A stretch of DNA of 64,000 bases from Shewanella sp. Choline-02u-19 (GCF_002836205.1 NZ_PJBE01000013.1:2914001-2978000); one strand, 5' to 3'; shown: positions 44,969 to 55,040, counted from the first letter of the stretch. The notes: generated by a model from the letters alone, not told the origin. Numbers and translations are program-made.

Positions 44969-45895
44969 GTGGTAGAAAAAGCCCAGTTGTCATCTCATCT
45001 TTATCATCCTAAGTACTGGCCCCTGTGGCTAGGCGTTGCGATGATGCGCTTAACACAAGTGTTGCCATTACCTCTCCAAATGAGGATTGGCGCGGCTATT
45101 GGCAGAATTGCCATGAAGTTTGCCCGCAAACGGGTTAACACTGCCAAGCGTAATTTGCAGCTGTGCTTTCCTGATATGGGCGAAGCAGAACAGCAAACGC
45201 TATTACGCGAAAACTTTGAACAAACAGGCAAAGCGATCTTCGATACCATCAATGCATGGTGGTGGTCGGATGAAAAAATTCAACAACATATGAGTATTAA
45301 AGGTCAAGAGCATGTCGAGCAAACCCTGAACAGTGGCCAAGGGGTCATACTGTACGCCGTTCACTGCCTGCCTTTAGAGATGGGTGCTCGTATCTTTGGC
45401 CAGTTCCAGCCAGGAGTGGGCGTTTACCGACCGCATAATAATGCCGTAATTGAGTATCTGCAGGTCAAAGGTCGATTACGATCTAATAAAGCGCTGGTGC
45501 CAAAAAGAGATTTACGCCAAATGGTGCGTAGCTTAAGAGCCCCCAACGTCATTTGGTACACTGCCGATCAAGATTTTGGCCGTTCGAGTGCCACATTCAT
45601 CCCTTTTTTCGCGGTTAAAGAAGCCGCCACCATTACCGGTGCCACCACACTGGCAAGGCTGGGTAAAGCCAAGGTTCTGCCCTTTTTTGTTGAACGAAAC
45701 AGTACCGACACAGGCTATAACATCGAAGTCCAAGCGCCGTTAGAAGACTTTCCAGGCGAAAATGAGATTGAAGATGCCAAGCGGGGTAATCGAATTATTG
45801 AAGACATTATTTGCCGTAATAAAGGTCAATATATGTGGCTGCATCGACGTTTTAAGACCCGCCCAAAACCTGAAGACCCGTCCTTATATAAATAA
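44969..45895 (+). CDS. lpxL: Lipid A lauroyl/palmitoleoyl acyltransferase (LpxL-type)
   Basis: 308 residues. N-terminal membrane anchor (YHPKYWPLWLGVAMMRLTQVLPLPL is characteristic), then the HX4E catalytic motif (HCLPLE) and RPHNN. Adds a secondary acyl chain to Kdo2-lipid IVA. LpxL versus LpxP cannot be separated here. Starts with GTG at 44969; RBS weak. Confidence 0.88.
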   Translation: MVEKAQLSSHLYHPKYWPLWLGVAMMRLTQVLPLPLQMRIGAAIGRIAMKFARKRVNTAKRNLQLCFPDMGEAEQQTLLRENFEQTGKAIFDTINAWWWSDEKIQQHMSIKGQEHVEQTLNSGQGVILYAVHCLPLEMGARIFGQFQPGVGVYRPHNNAVIEYLQVKGRLRSNKALVPKRDLRQMVRSLRAPNVIWYTADQDFGRSSATFIPFFAVKEAATITGATTLARLGKAKVLPFFVERNSTDTGYNIEVQAPLEDFPGENEIEDAKRGNRIIEDIICRNKGQYMWLHRRFKTRPKPEDPSLYK

Positions 45896-45901
45896 CCCCC
45901 T

Positions 45902-45935
45902 AGCCCTTTGCAGCATTTGCAAAGGGCTTTGTTTA
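45902..45935 (+). terminator. Terminator after lpxL
   Basis: AGCCCTTTGC / GCAAAGGGCT stem with 7-base loop followed by TTTGTTT. Confidence 0.85.
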
Positions 45936-46079
45936 GCTCACTTTCGTTCAACAAGTAGCCCTTTCTACATTCTCATACTCCAATGTCCTCATGCTTAGCC
46001 ATACTCGACATTCTCAGCCCGATAAGTATTTATTTCCACACGATTTCCTACGTCGATTACTTTTCGAACGCCACGCTAA

Positions 46080-46134
46080 TGTCAAAAAGACAGCTAGGTG
46101 TCATAAAGACACTTAAAGCGCTGTCCTTATGACA
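46080..46134 (+). promoter_or_regulatory. Three NorR-type operator sites upstream of norB
   Basis: TGTCAAAAAGACA (46080-46092), TGTCATAAAGACA (46099-46111), TGTCCTTATGACA (46122-46134). Each is a TGTC-N5-GACA inverted repeat, containing the GT-N7-AC NorR consensus. Three sites upstream of a sigma-54 promoter match the E. coli norVW arrangement. Confidence 0.88.
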
Positions 46135-46188
46135 TTATCACTATAAATAAAAACAACAATATCCTTTTAAAACAGCAGCTTCAACTAT

Positions 46189-46203
46189 TGGCATGCTATC
46201 TGC
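46189..46203 (+). promoter_or_regulatory. Sigma-54 promoter of norB
   Basis: TGGCATGCTATCTGC: GG at 46190-46191 and GC at 46202-46203, ten bases apart as required for -24/-12. About 55 bp downstream of the last NorR site and 49 bp before the norB ATG. Confidence 0.82.
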
Positions 46204-46251
46204 TATAGCAAGCTACGCCTGAATAATAATACCGTTGCGCTAAGAGGACTT

Positions 46252-48546
46252 ATGAGCAAACAAAGACTAACGGCAATTGCACTACTACTGGTGCTAATTG
46301 CTTCATTTACTGTACTACTGAGTATTGGTAGTGAAATCTATCGAGAAAAGCCGCCAATACCGACAGCTTTTGTTGATAGCCAAGGACAAACACTATTTAG
46401 TCAAAATGACATCGAACAAGGACAATTGGTTTGGCGCTCTATGGGGGGGCATCAACTGGGTTCTATATGGGGACATGGTTCATATGTTGCTCCAGACTGG
46501 ACTGCAGACTGGTTACATAAAGAAGCTCAGGCTTGGCTAGATATCACCGCAAAGCAGCGTTTCAAGATCCCGTTTACGCAACTAAATACCCAGCAACAAG
46601 CAGGACTAGAGCAAGGCTTGCGCGAAGATATTCGCCGTAATACGGTTGTTGAGCAAGCTAATGGTGATACCTATATCACTCTTTCAGACACGCGTATTGC
46701 AGCCATTAAACAGGTAGAGCAACATTATTTAGCGCTATTTGGTGATGACCCAGAGTTATCATCTCTTAGAGAACAATATGCAATGAAAGAGGGTACCGTT
46801 CCGAGCTTAGATCGCCGTGAAAAGCTCAATGGTTTTCTATTTTGGGGCGCTTGGGCTGCAATAACAGAACGTCCAGATGCCGATTATACCTACACCAATA
46901 ACTGGCCATTCGATCCACAAATTGGTAATACGCCAACGTCAGACAACGTGGTTTGGTCAATCTTAAGTTTTGTGACTCTTATTGCGGGTATTGGTGCATT
47001 AGTCTGGCATCACGCGAGCTGTAAACATGACAGTTTGCCAAAGCCTGCCGAACAAGACCCACTCTTCTTCACTAAACCCACTAAATCACAACGCGCTGTA
47101 GGGAAGTACTTCGTTACTGCGATAGGCTTGTTTCTATTGCAAATATTACTCGGAGGGATCACCGCACACTACGCGGTTGAAGGGCAAAATTTTTACGGTA
47201 TTCCACTGTCAGAAATTCTCCCTTACTCCGTCACGCGTACTTGGCATACACAACTTGCCGTATTCTGGATTGCAACGGTTTGGTTAGGTACAGGTCTTTA
47301 TATTGCCCCTGCATTATCGGGCTATGAACCTAAGTTCCAACGCATCGGTGTAAACGTACTTTGGGTTGCACTTCTGGTGGTTGTGCTCGGCTCTATGGCA
47401 GGGGAATGGATTGGTGTTCAGCAGTATTTTGACCTAGACATGAATTTCTTATTCGGTCATCAAGGTTATGAATATATCGATTTAGGCCGAGTGTGGCAGA
47501 TATTACTGCTGGTAGGATTATTGATCTGGCTTGCCCTTGTGACAGCAGCAATGCGTCCCGCGTTAAAAGTTAAAGGCGAGATGCGCCCGGTTATTTGGGT
47601 ACTGTACGCCTCGTGTGTAGCGATTGGTTTATTCTATGGTGCTGGCCTATTTATGGGTAAGCATACCAACCTTGCGATTGCTGAATACTGGCGCTGGTGG
47701 GTGGTTCACTTATGGGTAGAGGGGTTCTTCGAAACCTTCGCTACCTCTGTTGTCGCCTTAATGCTTGTGCGCCTTGGACTTATCCGTGCTCGCAGCGCAA
47801 ATGCAGCGGTACTCTTCACCACGGTTATTTTCTTAACCGGTGGTTTAATCGGCACCTTGCATCACTTGTACTTTACCGGTACGCCAACCTCAGTGATTGC
47901 ATGGGGCGCGATTTTCTCGGCTCTAGAAGTGGTACCACTGGCACTGATTGGTTTTGAAGCGGTTGAAAGTTATCGCTTACGTGCAGCAAGCCCTTGGATG
48001 ATCCGTTACAAGTGGGCGATTATGTTTTTCGTGGCAACCGCATTTTGGAACTTAGTCGGCGCTGGGATCTTGGGTTTCCTCATCAATCCACCTATCGCGT
48101 TGTACTTTATCCAAGGTCTAAATACTACCGCAACTCACGCCCACGCAGCGTTCATGGGGGTATATGGAATGCTAGGTATGGGACTGATGTTATTCTGCTT
48201 ACGTGGATTAACAGGACAAATGCAGTGGAATGAGAAGCTTCTAAAAGGCGCCTTCTGGACCATGAATATTGGCTTAGCCGCCATGGTATTTATGTCTCTA
48301 CTGCCCGTTGGCATAGTGCAGTTCTTTGCCGTTATCGACAATGGTTACTGGTTTGCTCGTTCACCAGAAGTGATCCATAGTCCACTGGTTGAAACACTGG
48401 TTTGGATGCGTATGCCTGGTGATATTCTATTTGGCTTTGGTGGCTTATTTATGGGCTACTTCTTCTTTGATATTATCAAAAAAGCCATTGTTAAGAAGAA
48501 AACAGCGAGCGCACTAGATGACAGTCAAGCATCAGCTAACGCTTAA
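46252..48546 (+). CDS. norB: Quinol-dependent nitric oxide reductase (qNOR)
   Basis: 764 residues, single-subunit form. TM1 then a soluble N-terminal extension (about 35-230; GQLVWRSMGGHQLGSIWGHGSYVAPDW) that replaces the NorC part, followed by about 12 membrane helices of the heme-copper oxidase type with conserved histidines (TRTWHTQLAVFWIA, HLWVEGFFETFA, GTLHHLYFTG, THAHAAFMGVYG). Reduces NO to N2O using quinol. RBS AGAGGACTT. Controlled by NorR through the sites upstream. Confidence 0.96.
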   Translation: MSKQRLTAIALLLVLIASFTVLLSIGSEIYREKPPIPTAFVDSQGQTLFSQNDIEQGQLVWRSMGGHQLGSIWGHGSYVAPDWTADWLHKEAQAWLDITAKQRFKIPFTQLNTQQQAGLEQGLREDIRRNTVVEQANGDTYITLSDTRIAAIKQVEQHYLALFGDDPELSSLREQYAMKEGTVPSLDRREKLNGFLFWGAWAAITERPDADYTYTNNWPFDPQIGNTPTSDNVVWSILSFVTLIAGIGALVWHHASCKHDSLPKPAEQDPLFFTKPTKSQRAVGKYFVTAIGLFLLQILLGGITAHYAVEGQNFYGIPLSEILPYSVTRTWHTQLAVFWIATVWLGTGLYIAPALSGYEPKFQRIGVNVLWVALLVVVLGSMAGEWIGVQQYFDLDMNFLFGHQGYEYIDLGRVWQILLLVGLLIWLALVTAAMRPALKVKGEMRPVIWVLYASCVAIGLFYGAGLFMGKHTNLAIAEYWRWWVVHLWVEGFFETFATSVVALMLVRLGLIRARSANAAVLFTTVIFLTGGLIGTLHHLYFTGTPTSVIAWGAIFSALEVVPLALIGFEAVESYRLRAASPWMIRYKWAIMFFVATAFWNLVGAGILGFLINPPIALYFIQGLNTTATHAHAAFMGVYGMLGMGLMLFCLRGLTGQMQWNEKLLKGAFWTMNIGLAAMVFMSLLPVGIVQFFAVIDNGYWFARSPEVIHSPLVETLVWMRMPGDILFGFGGLFMGYFFFDIIKKAIVKKKTASALDDSQASANA

Positions 48547-48568
48547 CAACGTTAAATGATACAGACTC

Positions 48569-48595
48569 AAGGGCGCTATTTGTAGCGCCCTTTTC
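48569..48595 (+). terminator. Terminator between norB and norR
   Basis: AAGGGCGCTA / TAGCGCCCTT stem, 4-base loop, followed by TTTTC. Confidence 0.9.
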
Positions 48596-48642
48596 TTTAT
48601 CTAATACACGGTACATTTGACACTGTTCATCATTCGCATTAA

Positions 48643-48655
48643 TGTCAAAAAGACA
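48643..48655 (+). promoter_or_regulatory. NorR-type site upstream of norR
   Basis: TGTCAAAAAGACA, identical to the first norB site, 60 bp before the norR ATG. No sigma-54 promoter is seen here, so it may serve autorepression. Confidence 0.75.
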
Positions 48656-48714
48656 AACACCTCCCATCGCTCAGAAAGTATGAGTTTTGTTGTAATACTT
48701 TATGGAAATTCTCT

Positions 48715-50256
48715 ATGTCTTTAAGCCAAACTGATCTTACCCGCATCGCCTTAGATATTACTGCTGGGCTTTCTGATCATGATAGATTCTCGCGCTTACT
48801 CGATACCATAAGGCAAACCTTGCATTGCGACGCTGCCGCACTACTGCAATTTACCGGACAACAATTTAACCCTCTGGCAATTGATGGCCTCAGCCCAGAT
48901 GTACTCGGGCGACGATTTATTATCAGCGAACACCCAAGACTCGAAGCCATTGCACGCGCTGGCGATATCGTGCGCTTTCCAGCTGACAGTGAACTGCCTG
49001 ATCCTTACGATGGCCTGATCCCTCACCAAGGTGATAACTTAGTGGTGCACGCTTGCATCGGACTCCCCTTGCTTGCTAATGGCGACCTGATTGGCGCTGT
49101 CACCATCGACGGTTTTGACCCTAAGCAATTTAACGATTTTAGTGACAATGAGCTGCGCACACTCAGTGCGCTTGCGGCAGCTTCGCTTAACAATGCCTTG
49201 ATGATCGATAAACTCGAGAAACAGGCTGTCCAGTCACAGGAAATACCCTCTGCGAGCCGTATTAACGCTGATACTCGTGTAGAAATGATAGGCCACTCAA
49301 TGGCGATAAATTCACTTAAAAATGAGCTTAACGTGGTCGCGAATACCGATCTAAACGTGCTTATTTTAGGGGAAACAGGTACAGGTAAAGAGTTGGTGGC
49401 AAAATCGGTGCATCAACTTTCGCATCGTGCAAAACAGCCTCTCGTCTACTTAAATTGCGCAGCGTTGCCAGAATCCGTTGCTGAGAGTGAGCTATTTGGT
49501 CATGTTAAAGGCGCGTTTACCGGTGCAATAAGTCATCGTAGTGGCAAGTTTGAAAAAGCTGACAACGGCACCTTGTTTTTAGATGAAATTGGCGAACTGC
49601 CATTAGGGTTACAAGCCAAGTTATTAAGAGTATTGCAGTACGGCGACCTACAGAAAGTAGGTTCTGATAAGAGCTTAAAAGTTGATGTGAGAATCATTGC
49701 CGCAACCAATAAAGACCTTAAAAAGGAGGTACTTGCAGGACGCTTTAGAGCCGACCTTTACCACCGACTCAGTGTATTCCCAATCGTCGTACCGCCCCTA
49801 AGAGAACGTGATGGTGATGTCACTTTATTAAGCGGTTTTTTTGTAGAACGCTGTCGCCAAAAACTAGGCCTTAAAAGCCTTAGATTAGATGCAAGCAGCC
49901 TTGCCATTCTCAATGGCTACGACTGGCCCGGCAACATCCGAGAGTTAGAACATGTGCTGCACCGAGCATCGGTGCTATCTCGCGCCCAATCATCATCGGA
50001 CAGCTGCCTTATCTCGCAGCAACATTTTGACTTCCATGTGGAGCCGCAAACCAGCGTCACTAACACTAAAATAGTCCCTAGCCATACTGCGCACCCCAGC
50101 CATCAAACGTTAAAGCAAGCTACCGCAACTTTTCAATCACAGTATATTCAGCAAGTATTAACTGAAAACGAAGGTAACTGGGCGGCAACAGCGAGATCCC
50201 TTGCACTCGACTCTGGCAACCTCCACCGACTCGCTAAACGCATTGGGATAAAATAA
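48715..50256 (+). CDS. norR: NO-responsive sigma-54 activator NorR
   Basis: 513 residues. GAF domain (about 20-165) with residues at positions matching the E. coli NorR iron site (R75, D96, D99, C114, D132; E. coli numbering from memory). AAA+ domain (about 190-420) with Walker A GETGTGKE (219-226) and GAFTGA (266-271). C-terminal Fis-type helix-turn-helix (about 480-513). Activates norB when the non-heme iron binds NO. It lies downstream of norB on the same strand behind a terminator, whereas in E. coli it is divergent. Confidence 0.95.
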   Translation: MSLSQTDLTRIALDITAGLSDHDRFSRLLDTIRQTLHCDAAALLQFTGQQFNPLAIDGLSPDVLGRRFIISEHPRLEAIARAGDIVRFPADSELPDPYDGLIPHQGDNLVVHACIGLPLLANGDLIGAVTIDGFDPKQFNDFSDNELRTLSALAAASLNNALMIDKLEKQAVQSQEIPSASRINADTRVEMIGHSMAINSLKNELNVVANTDLNVLILGETGTGKELVAKSVHQLSHRAKQPLVYLNCAALPESVAESELFGHVKGAFTGAISHRSGKFEKADNGTLFLDEIGELPLGLQAKLLRVLQYGDLQKVGSDKSLKVDVRIIAATNKDLKKEVLAGRFRADLYHRLSVFPIVVPPLRERDGDVTLLSGFFVERCRQKLGLKSLRLDASSLAILNGYDWPGNIRELEHVLHRASVLSRAQSSSDSCLISQQHFDFHVEPQTSVTNTKIVPSHTAHPSHQTLKQATATFQSQYIQQVLTENEGNWAATARSLALDSGNLHRLAKRIGIK

Positions 50257-50378
50257 TAAGTTAAACCACATCAAAATGCCCATTGGGGTTAATGACAATA
50301 ACTGCTATAAATGAGTGTAAGAGATAAATCCGCCGTTGCTTTAATGGGTTATGTTACGTTGCAAAAGGATGAAGCACA

Positions 50379-51842
50379 TTGAGAAAATCGGCAAATAAGC
50401 ACCTTTTCATCGGCCTATTTTTTGCCGTAGGTTTTATCTCAAACGGCGCTATTGCTGCAGAGCAACAACCTCTAACTGCCATTGAGCACAGTTGCGATCT
50501 AACCACCCAAGCAGCTCCGCTTTATCAAACCGAAAAGCGTATTCAGTATCGTCAATTAAGCAACGGCTTACAGGTGAGAACCTTAGCGATTACTGACTCA
50601 TCATCAATTTCAATCGCCAGCCAGTTTGATGTTGGCTCTCGAAACGAAATCAAGGGGCAAACGGGTTATGCGCACCTGTTTGAGCATATGCTCTTTAAAG
50701 GCAGTCAGCATGCCCCCGGTGACCGTTACACTCAAACTATGAGTGAACTCAGCGGCCAGTTTAATGCCAGTACCTTTTTTGATTTCACTAATTATTACTT
50801 AACCATCCCCGCCCCAGCACTGGAGCTAAGTTTATGGTTAGAAGCCGATCGTTTTAGGTATCCAGCGCTAACGCCTGCCACCGTTGCTAACCAACAAGGC
50901 GCAGTGCTCGAGGAGATGGCCACCAGCATTGATAACCAACCTTATGTGCGTAAAGCAATGGAGTTTTTGCTAGCGCAAGTTCAAGGTACGCCCTATGGAC
51001 ATGCGGTTATTGGTAGCATTGCTGACGTAAAAGCCGCGACACCTGAATCGCTCAATCAGTTTCATCAGCGTTTTTATCGCCCCGATGCAATGCAGTTAAG
51101 CTTAGTGGGTAACCTCCCCGCAAACACCAATACCTGGATAGATAATAGTTTTGCCAGCTGGCAACAGCCGCTTGCCGCTAAAGTCGCCATGTCAGATCTC
51201 ATCATTGACACAAAGGCGGTTCACGGTGAAATAGTTGATGAACGCGGCCCGTGGCCAGCGGTGTTACTCGCTTGGCATACAGCAGGAACTGATTCGCCAG
51301 ATGCCGCTGCACTGGCGTTACTCGAAGCGTACCTGTTTCAAAATAAAAGTAGCTTGATTGAACGCACCAGTCTCAGCGATCCCGACCAACTCCTTAGTTA
51401 TTCAATTCCACTCAAAATGCAGCATCATGGCGTGACCAATCTGGTATTAGTCCCCCGAGCCCGCACTTCACTCGATACCTTAACCGAGAACGTTGAAAAG
51501 TTAATTGGATCGGTAACTGTAGAACCCATACCTGCGCAACAACTTTGCCAACTAAAGCAGATATGGCTAGATAAAAAGCTCTCAATATTAGATAGCCCAT
51601 CGGTACTGGCTCGAACCCTTTCAGCGACGCTACCGCAGGATAGTTCAGCACCATTAACAGCCCAATGGCAGCGAATAAATGCTGTCACGGCTGCGGATCT
51701 ACAGCGCGTAAGCGAGCATTATTTTAAGCACAAACGCGTCCGGCTCGACTTGCTCCCTCCTTGGCACATACGTGCTGCCAAAACGATTCTAGAGTGGTTG
51801 CCAAAGGGAACAGCGGACGATCTTGAAGAGAGTGTAATGTGA
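50379..51842 (+). CDS. M16 family zinc peptidase (active-type), exported
   Basis: 487 residues. Signal peptide (cleavage near IAA, ~27). Inverted zinc motif HLFEH at 99-103 with E179 as third ligand (GAVLEEM). Two M16 domain halves (about 50-270, 280-480). Start TTG at 50379 with AAGGA upstream; the nearby ATG frame hits a stop. The 3' end overlaps the next M16 gene by 1 base. Pitrilysin-like periplasmic peptidase acting with its partner. Confidence 0.9.
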   Translation: MRKSANKHLFIGLFFAVGFISNGAIAAEQQPLTAIEHSCDLTTQAAPLYQTEKRIQYRQLSNGLQVRTLAITDSSSISIASQFDVGSRNEIKGQTGYAHLFEHMLFKGSQHAPGDRYTQTMSELSGQFNASTFFDFTNYYLTIPAPALELSLWLEADRFRYPALTPATVANQQGAVLEEMATSIDNQPYVRKAMEFLLAQVQGTPYGHAVIGSIADVKAATPESLNQFHQRFYRPDAMQLSLVGNLPANTNTWIDNSFASWQQPLAAKVAMSDLIIDTKAVHGEIVDERGPWPAVLLAWHTAGTDSPDAAALALLEAYLFQNKSSLIERTSLSDPDQLLSYSIPLKMQHHGVTNLVLVPRARTSLDTLTENVEKLIGSVTVEPIPAQQLCQLKQIWLDKKLSILDSPSVLARTLSATLPQDSSAPLTAQWQRINAVTAADLQRVSEHYFKHKRVRLDLLPPWHIRAAKTILEWLPKGTADDLEESVM

Positions 51843-53392
51843 TGAAACATCGGATACGCATTATCTATATAAGAGTTGCCAGTGTAAGTTTAATGGTTTA
51901 CTTAAGCCTATACCTACTGGGCTGCCAACAGACTCAAATAGACTTTACTGCGACAGCTGCAACCAGTCTCCCAAAGTTTAACCCCATTCACGGGGCACCG
52001 ACCCTTGAGTCCATGCGTTTTGAGCAAACACAGAGCATTCAACAACAAATAATGCCTAACGGCAGTCAGTTATTTAGGGTTAACGATCCAAAATCAGGTT
52101 TAGATCACCTCACTCTCGTGGCTTATAGCGCTCGACAGCCGTTTAAAAATGTAGACGTGTTGATGAGAGCATTTGAAGAAAAGCGCCGTTGGCTGGTCGC
52201 GAGCCAAGCGCAGAGTTGCGCCGAGAGCCTAACGTTTAGCCCGTCACTGCACAGTATCGCGATTGGTATTAGTTGCCACCAACTTCCCACAGAGGCCACT
52301 GAGCTGCTAATGAATTTTTGGCGCCCACACAGCTTTGATGACATCGACATTGCTAATGTTAGGCGGCAATTAAAGCTCGCTAAACATATCAATGCTTTTA
52401 GTGGCGCAGAGATCAATACCGTCTGGGCGAGAACTATTCTCGGCGAAGAACATATCTATAACCAAGCGCTCAACGATAGTTCACTTGCCGATAGCTTAAC
52501 GCTTGATAGCCTTAATAACGTTAGAGAGCAGATATTATCTCAATCGAGTTGGGCTGTATTAGCTAACCAAAGACTAACTAATGCTAAAGGTAAGCCACCA
52601 CAAGCATTACTCTCCCGCGCAGTGGCGTTAAATAGCACCACCAACATAACCCAAGATACCCATAATCATTCCAGCACACAGATAATGCAGAACATGCCTG
52701 TTGTTCCTTTAGGCAATAGCAGTAAAACGATCTACATTATTGACGCCCCTGGCAGTGTACAAACTCAAATCAGAGTCGGCTATCCAATGGTTAGAGACTT
52801 AAATGACACACAGGTAAATCAAGCATTATTACCCAGTGATGCAAGTGGCAATGCTCAAGATTGTCAGTTACTTGCAAGCTGGTTAGGGCGCAGTTTTTCG
52901 GGCCGATTATATTACGACTTACGTGAGGTTCGTGGTTTAACTTACGGTATTTACGGTCGCTGTTATGACAATCCTCTTTCGCGATCTATCAAGTTTTATG
53001 GCAGTACTAAACTTGAGCACACTGGCGCCTTTATCGATGGTGTACTCAAGCACTTAGCACTGGCCGCTGAGAGTCCACCCAGTCAAGCAGAGTTAACCGC
53101 AGTAAAAACCTATAACACCAGTAAATTACTGCTGCGCCAAGATAACCCCATGGCGCTAGAGCTTGATACTATTAGGCAGCTCACCTCTGGGTACTCACCT
53201 TTATACCAGCAAGCATTCGCCGACAAAATCGAGGCGCTCACCGCGGAGCAACTGCAGTCCATTGCCGCCGATGTATTTAGTCGTCCACCCTATATTGTGA
53301 TCCGTGGCGACGCAGAAAAAATCAATGCCGATCTTAAACAGAAGCTTCCTGACTGGCAGCTGATTGAAGTGTCTGCTAATGAGTCGTTATAA
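51842..53392 (+). CDS. M16 family protein without zinc motif, lipoprotein
   Basis: 516 residues. N-terminal membrane signal with lipobox LLGC. M16 fold recognisable in the second half (SGRLYYDLREVRGLTYGIYG, the R/Y substrate-binding segment). No HxxEH is present, so it should be the non-catalytic partner, as in the alpha/beta pairs of this family. TGATG overlap with the preceding gene shows translational coupling. Confidence 0.88.
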   Translation: MKHRIRIIYIRVASVSLMVYLSLYLLGCQQTQIDFTATAATSLPKFNPIHGAPTLESMRFEQTQSIQQQIMPNGSQLFRVNDPKSGLDHLTLVAYSARQPFKNVDVLMRAFEEKRRWLVASQAQSCAESLTFSPSLHSIAIGISCHQLPTEATELLMNFWRPHSFDDIDIANVRRQLKLAKHINAFSGAEINTVWARTILGEEHIYNQALNDSSLADSLTLDSLNNVREQILSQSSWAVLANQRLTNAKGKPPQALLSRAVALNSTTNITQDTHNHSSTQIMQNMPVVPLGNSSKTIYIIDAPGSVQTQIRVGYPMVRDLNDTQVNQALLPSDASGNAQDCQLLASWLGRSFSGRLYYDLREVRGLTYGIYGRCYDNPLSRSIKFYGSTKLEHTGAFIDGVLKHLALAAESPPSQAELTAVKTYNTSKLLLRQDNPMALELDTIRQLTSGYSPLYQQAFADKIEALTAEQLQSIAADVFSRPPYIVIRGDAEKINADLKQKLPDWQLIEVSANESL

Positions 53393-53426
53393 TACGTGCA
53401 ATTCTAATTAAGATACGATGACCTAG

Positions 53427-54623
53427 ATGACATTGTTAAGCGCGCTAGCAGCAGACCCAAAAATAGAGCTTGAATCATTACAGGCTGGCCCACTTGCGCG
53501 CTACCAGCAGCAACTAGCACACACAGAATTTATCGATGACCCGAGCCAATACCAAGCGATTGAAGCCTTAGAGGCATTGTACCTTGCGCTCACATCCTCA
53601 AACTCAAGTCGCCCAGCTCATCAAGCGTTAACCGGGTTGTATTTATGGGGGGATGTCGGCCGTGGCAAAACGTTTTTAATGGACCTCTTTTATAACAGTA
53701 TTGAAAATACCCCGAAATTGCGGCTGCACTTTCATCGTTTTATGGCTCGAATTCATCAAGAGATGATGGCGGAATCCGGTAACAGAGAACCGCTTGCCCG
53801 AATTGCTAAACGGATTGCTGGCGAATGTAAGCTACTGTGTTTTGATGAGTTCTTTGTATCTGACATTGGCGATGCGATGATCCTAGGTAAGCTATTTGAA
53901 GCCTTGTTTAATGAAGGGGTGACGCTGGTCACCACCTCAAATATCCCCATTAATGAGTTATACCGAAACGGCTTACAACGCCAACGATTTTTAGCCACTA
54001 TCGACTTATTGAATCAGTTTACTCAAGAAATTCATCTCAACGGTGAAGCTGACCATAGGCTGCGTCACTCAGTTTATCAACAGCGCTATTTTATTAATAA
54101 CACTGGCACTGCGCAAAGCCAACATCGTGCCTTCGCAGAGCGCTTTAGCACGATGACAGCATCGGCAAAGCCTTGCGCTGCCAAACTCATGGTGCACAGC
54201 AGAGTGATTGATACTATAGAGTATACCAACAACATCGCTTGGTTTCGCTTTGATGCGCTATGCGATGGACCACGTTCTCAGCTAGATTATATTGAAATAG
54301 CCACGCGCTTTAACACCGTCATGGTATCAGAGGTGCCTATTTTAGGCGGTGAGCCAAGAAGCTGGATCCGTGCACGCGGCACAGAAGATGGCGTTATCGC
54401 CATCGAAACGGGTGAGCGACAGTTGTCGTATGCAGTAAATGATGACCCTGCGAGGCGTTTTATTAGCTTGGTCGATGAGTTATATGACCAAGGCGTAACA
54501 CTCTATATTCAAGCTGATGTCGCGATGGAAGATTTATACACTGGCGGAGCGTTAAGCTTTGAATTTAGACGCACTTTAAGCCGACTAACCCAAATGCAAT
54601 CCTTAGCTTACACGAACGATTAA
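53427..54623 (+). CDS. zapE: AFG1/ZapE family ATPase
   Basis: 398 residues. P-loop GDVGRGKT, the family sequence LRLHFHRFMARIHQ, Walker B LLCFDEFFVSD, sensor VTTSNIPINELYRNGLQRQRF, and a C-terminal conserved FEFRRTLSRL. Cytoplasmic ATPase associated with the divisome under stress in E. coli. Family length is typical (about 375). Confidence 0.88.
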   Translation: MTLLSALAADPKIELESLQAGPLARYQQQLAHTEFIDDPSQYQAIEALEALYLALTSSNSSRPAHQALTGLYLWGDVGRGKTFLMDLFYNSIENTPKLRLHFHRFMARIHQEMMAESGNREPLARIAKRIAGECKLLCFDEFFVSDIGDAMILGKLFEALFNEGVTLVTTSNIPINELYRNGLQRQRFLATIDLLNQFTQEIHLNGEADHRLRHSVYQQRYFINNTGTAQSQHRAFAERFSTMTASAKPCAAKLMVHSRVIDTIEYTNNIAWFRFDALCDGPRSQLDYIEIATRFNTVMVSEVPILGGEPRSWIRARGTEDGVIAIETGERQLSYAVNDDPARRFISLVDELYDQGVTLYIQADVAMEDLYTGGALSFEFRRTLSRLTQMQSLAYTND

Positions 54624-54723
54624 GCTAGCGGCCGACACCCCTAAGCCACCAAACCGTCGTAAAAGCTGATTAAAAAAGAGCTAGACTGCTGGATTGCTCT
54701 CGGCTCATAGCCCGCTATTAATA

Positions 54724-55002
54724 TTACTGGGGGCTAATCTGATAATGCCTTTCGACATTCACAGTCACCTCGCCCCACGTTGAATTGGCGACTCTAGATT
54801 GATGAGCAGCAAATGAAGCATGATCAACAAACTCCTCATAGACATTAAAACGACAGCTATCCTGACTATCTTGGGTCACTTCAAATATCAAGCAGCCGAG
54901 TTCCTGCTTTGTTAGCTCTGTATGCTGCAATAGCGCATCTTTTACCGTCGCTAGCTCGGATATAGCCACCAAGATATAACCCGATAAAATAACCTTAGCC
55001 AA
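54724..55002 (-). CDS. Antibiotic biosynthesis monooxygenase (ABM) domain protein
   Basis: 92 residues, ferredoxin-like ABM fold: LSGYILVAISELATVKDALLQH, GCLIFEVTQDSQDSCRFNVYEEFVDHASFAAHQ. YgiN-like quinol monooxygenases are the closest type. I chose TTG at 55002 with AAGGA seven bases upstream; a longer reading also begins with TTG. First of three small enzyme-like genes in a row on this strand. Confidence 0.78.
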   Translation of the reverse strand: MAKVILSGYILVAISELATVKDALLQHTELTKQELGCLIFEVTQDSQDSCRFNVYEEFVDHASFAAHQSRVANSTWGEVTVNVERHYQISPQ

Positions 55003-55040
55003 TCGTTGTTCCTTACCGTACAAAGCCTGTTTACTGGGCG

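Noticed and set aside
48601..48714. Sigma-54 promoter before norR
   Set aside because: No GG-N10-GC element near the NorR-like site; only the box itself is reported.
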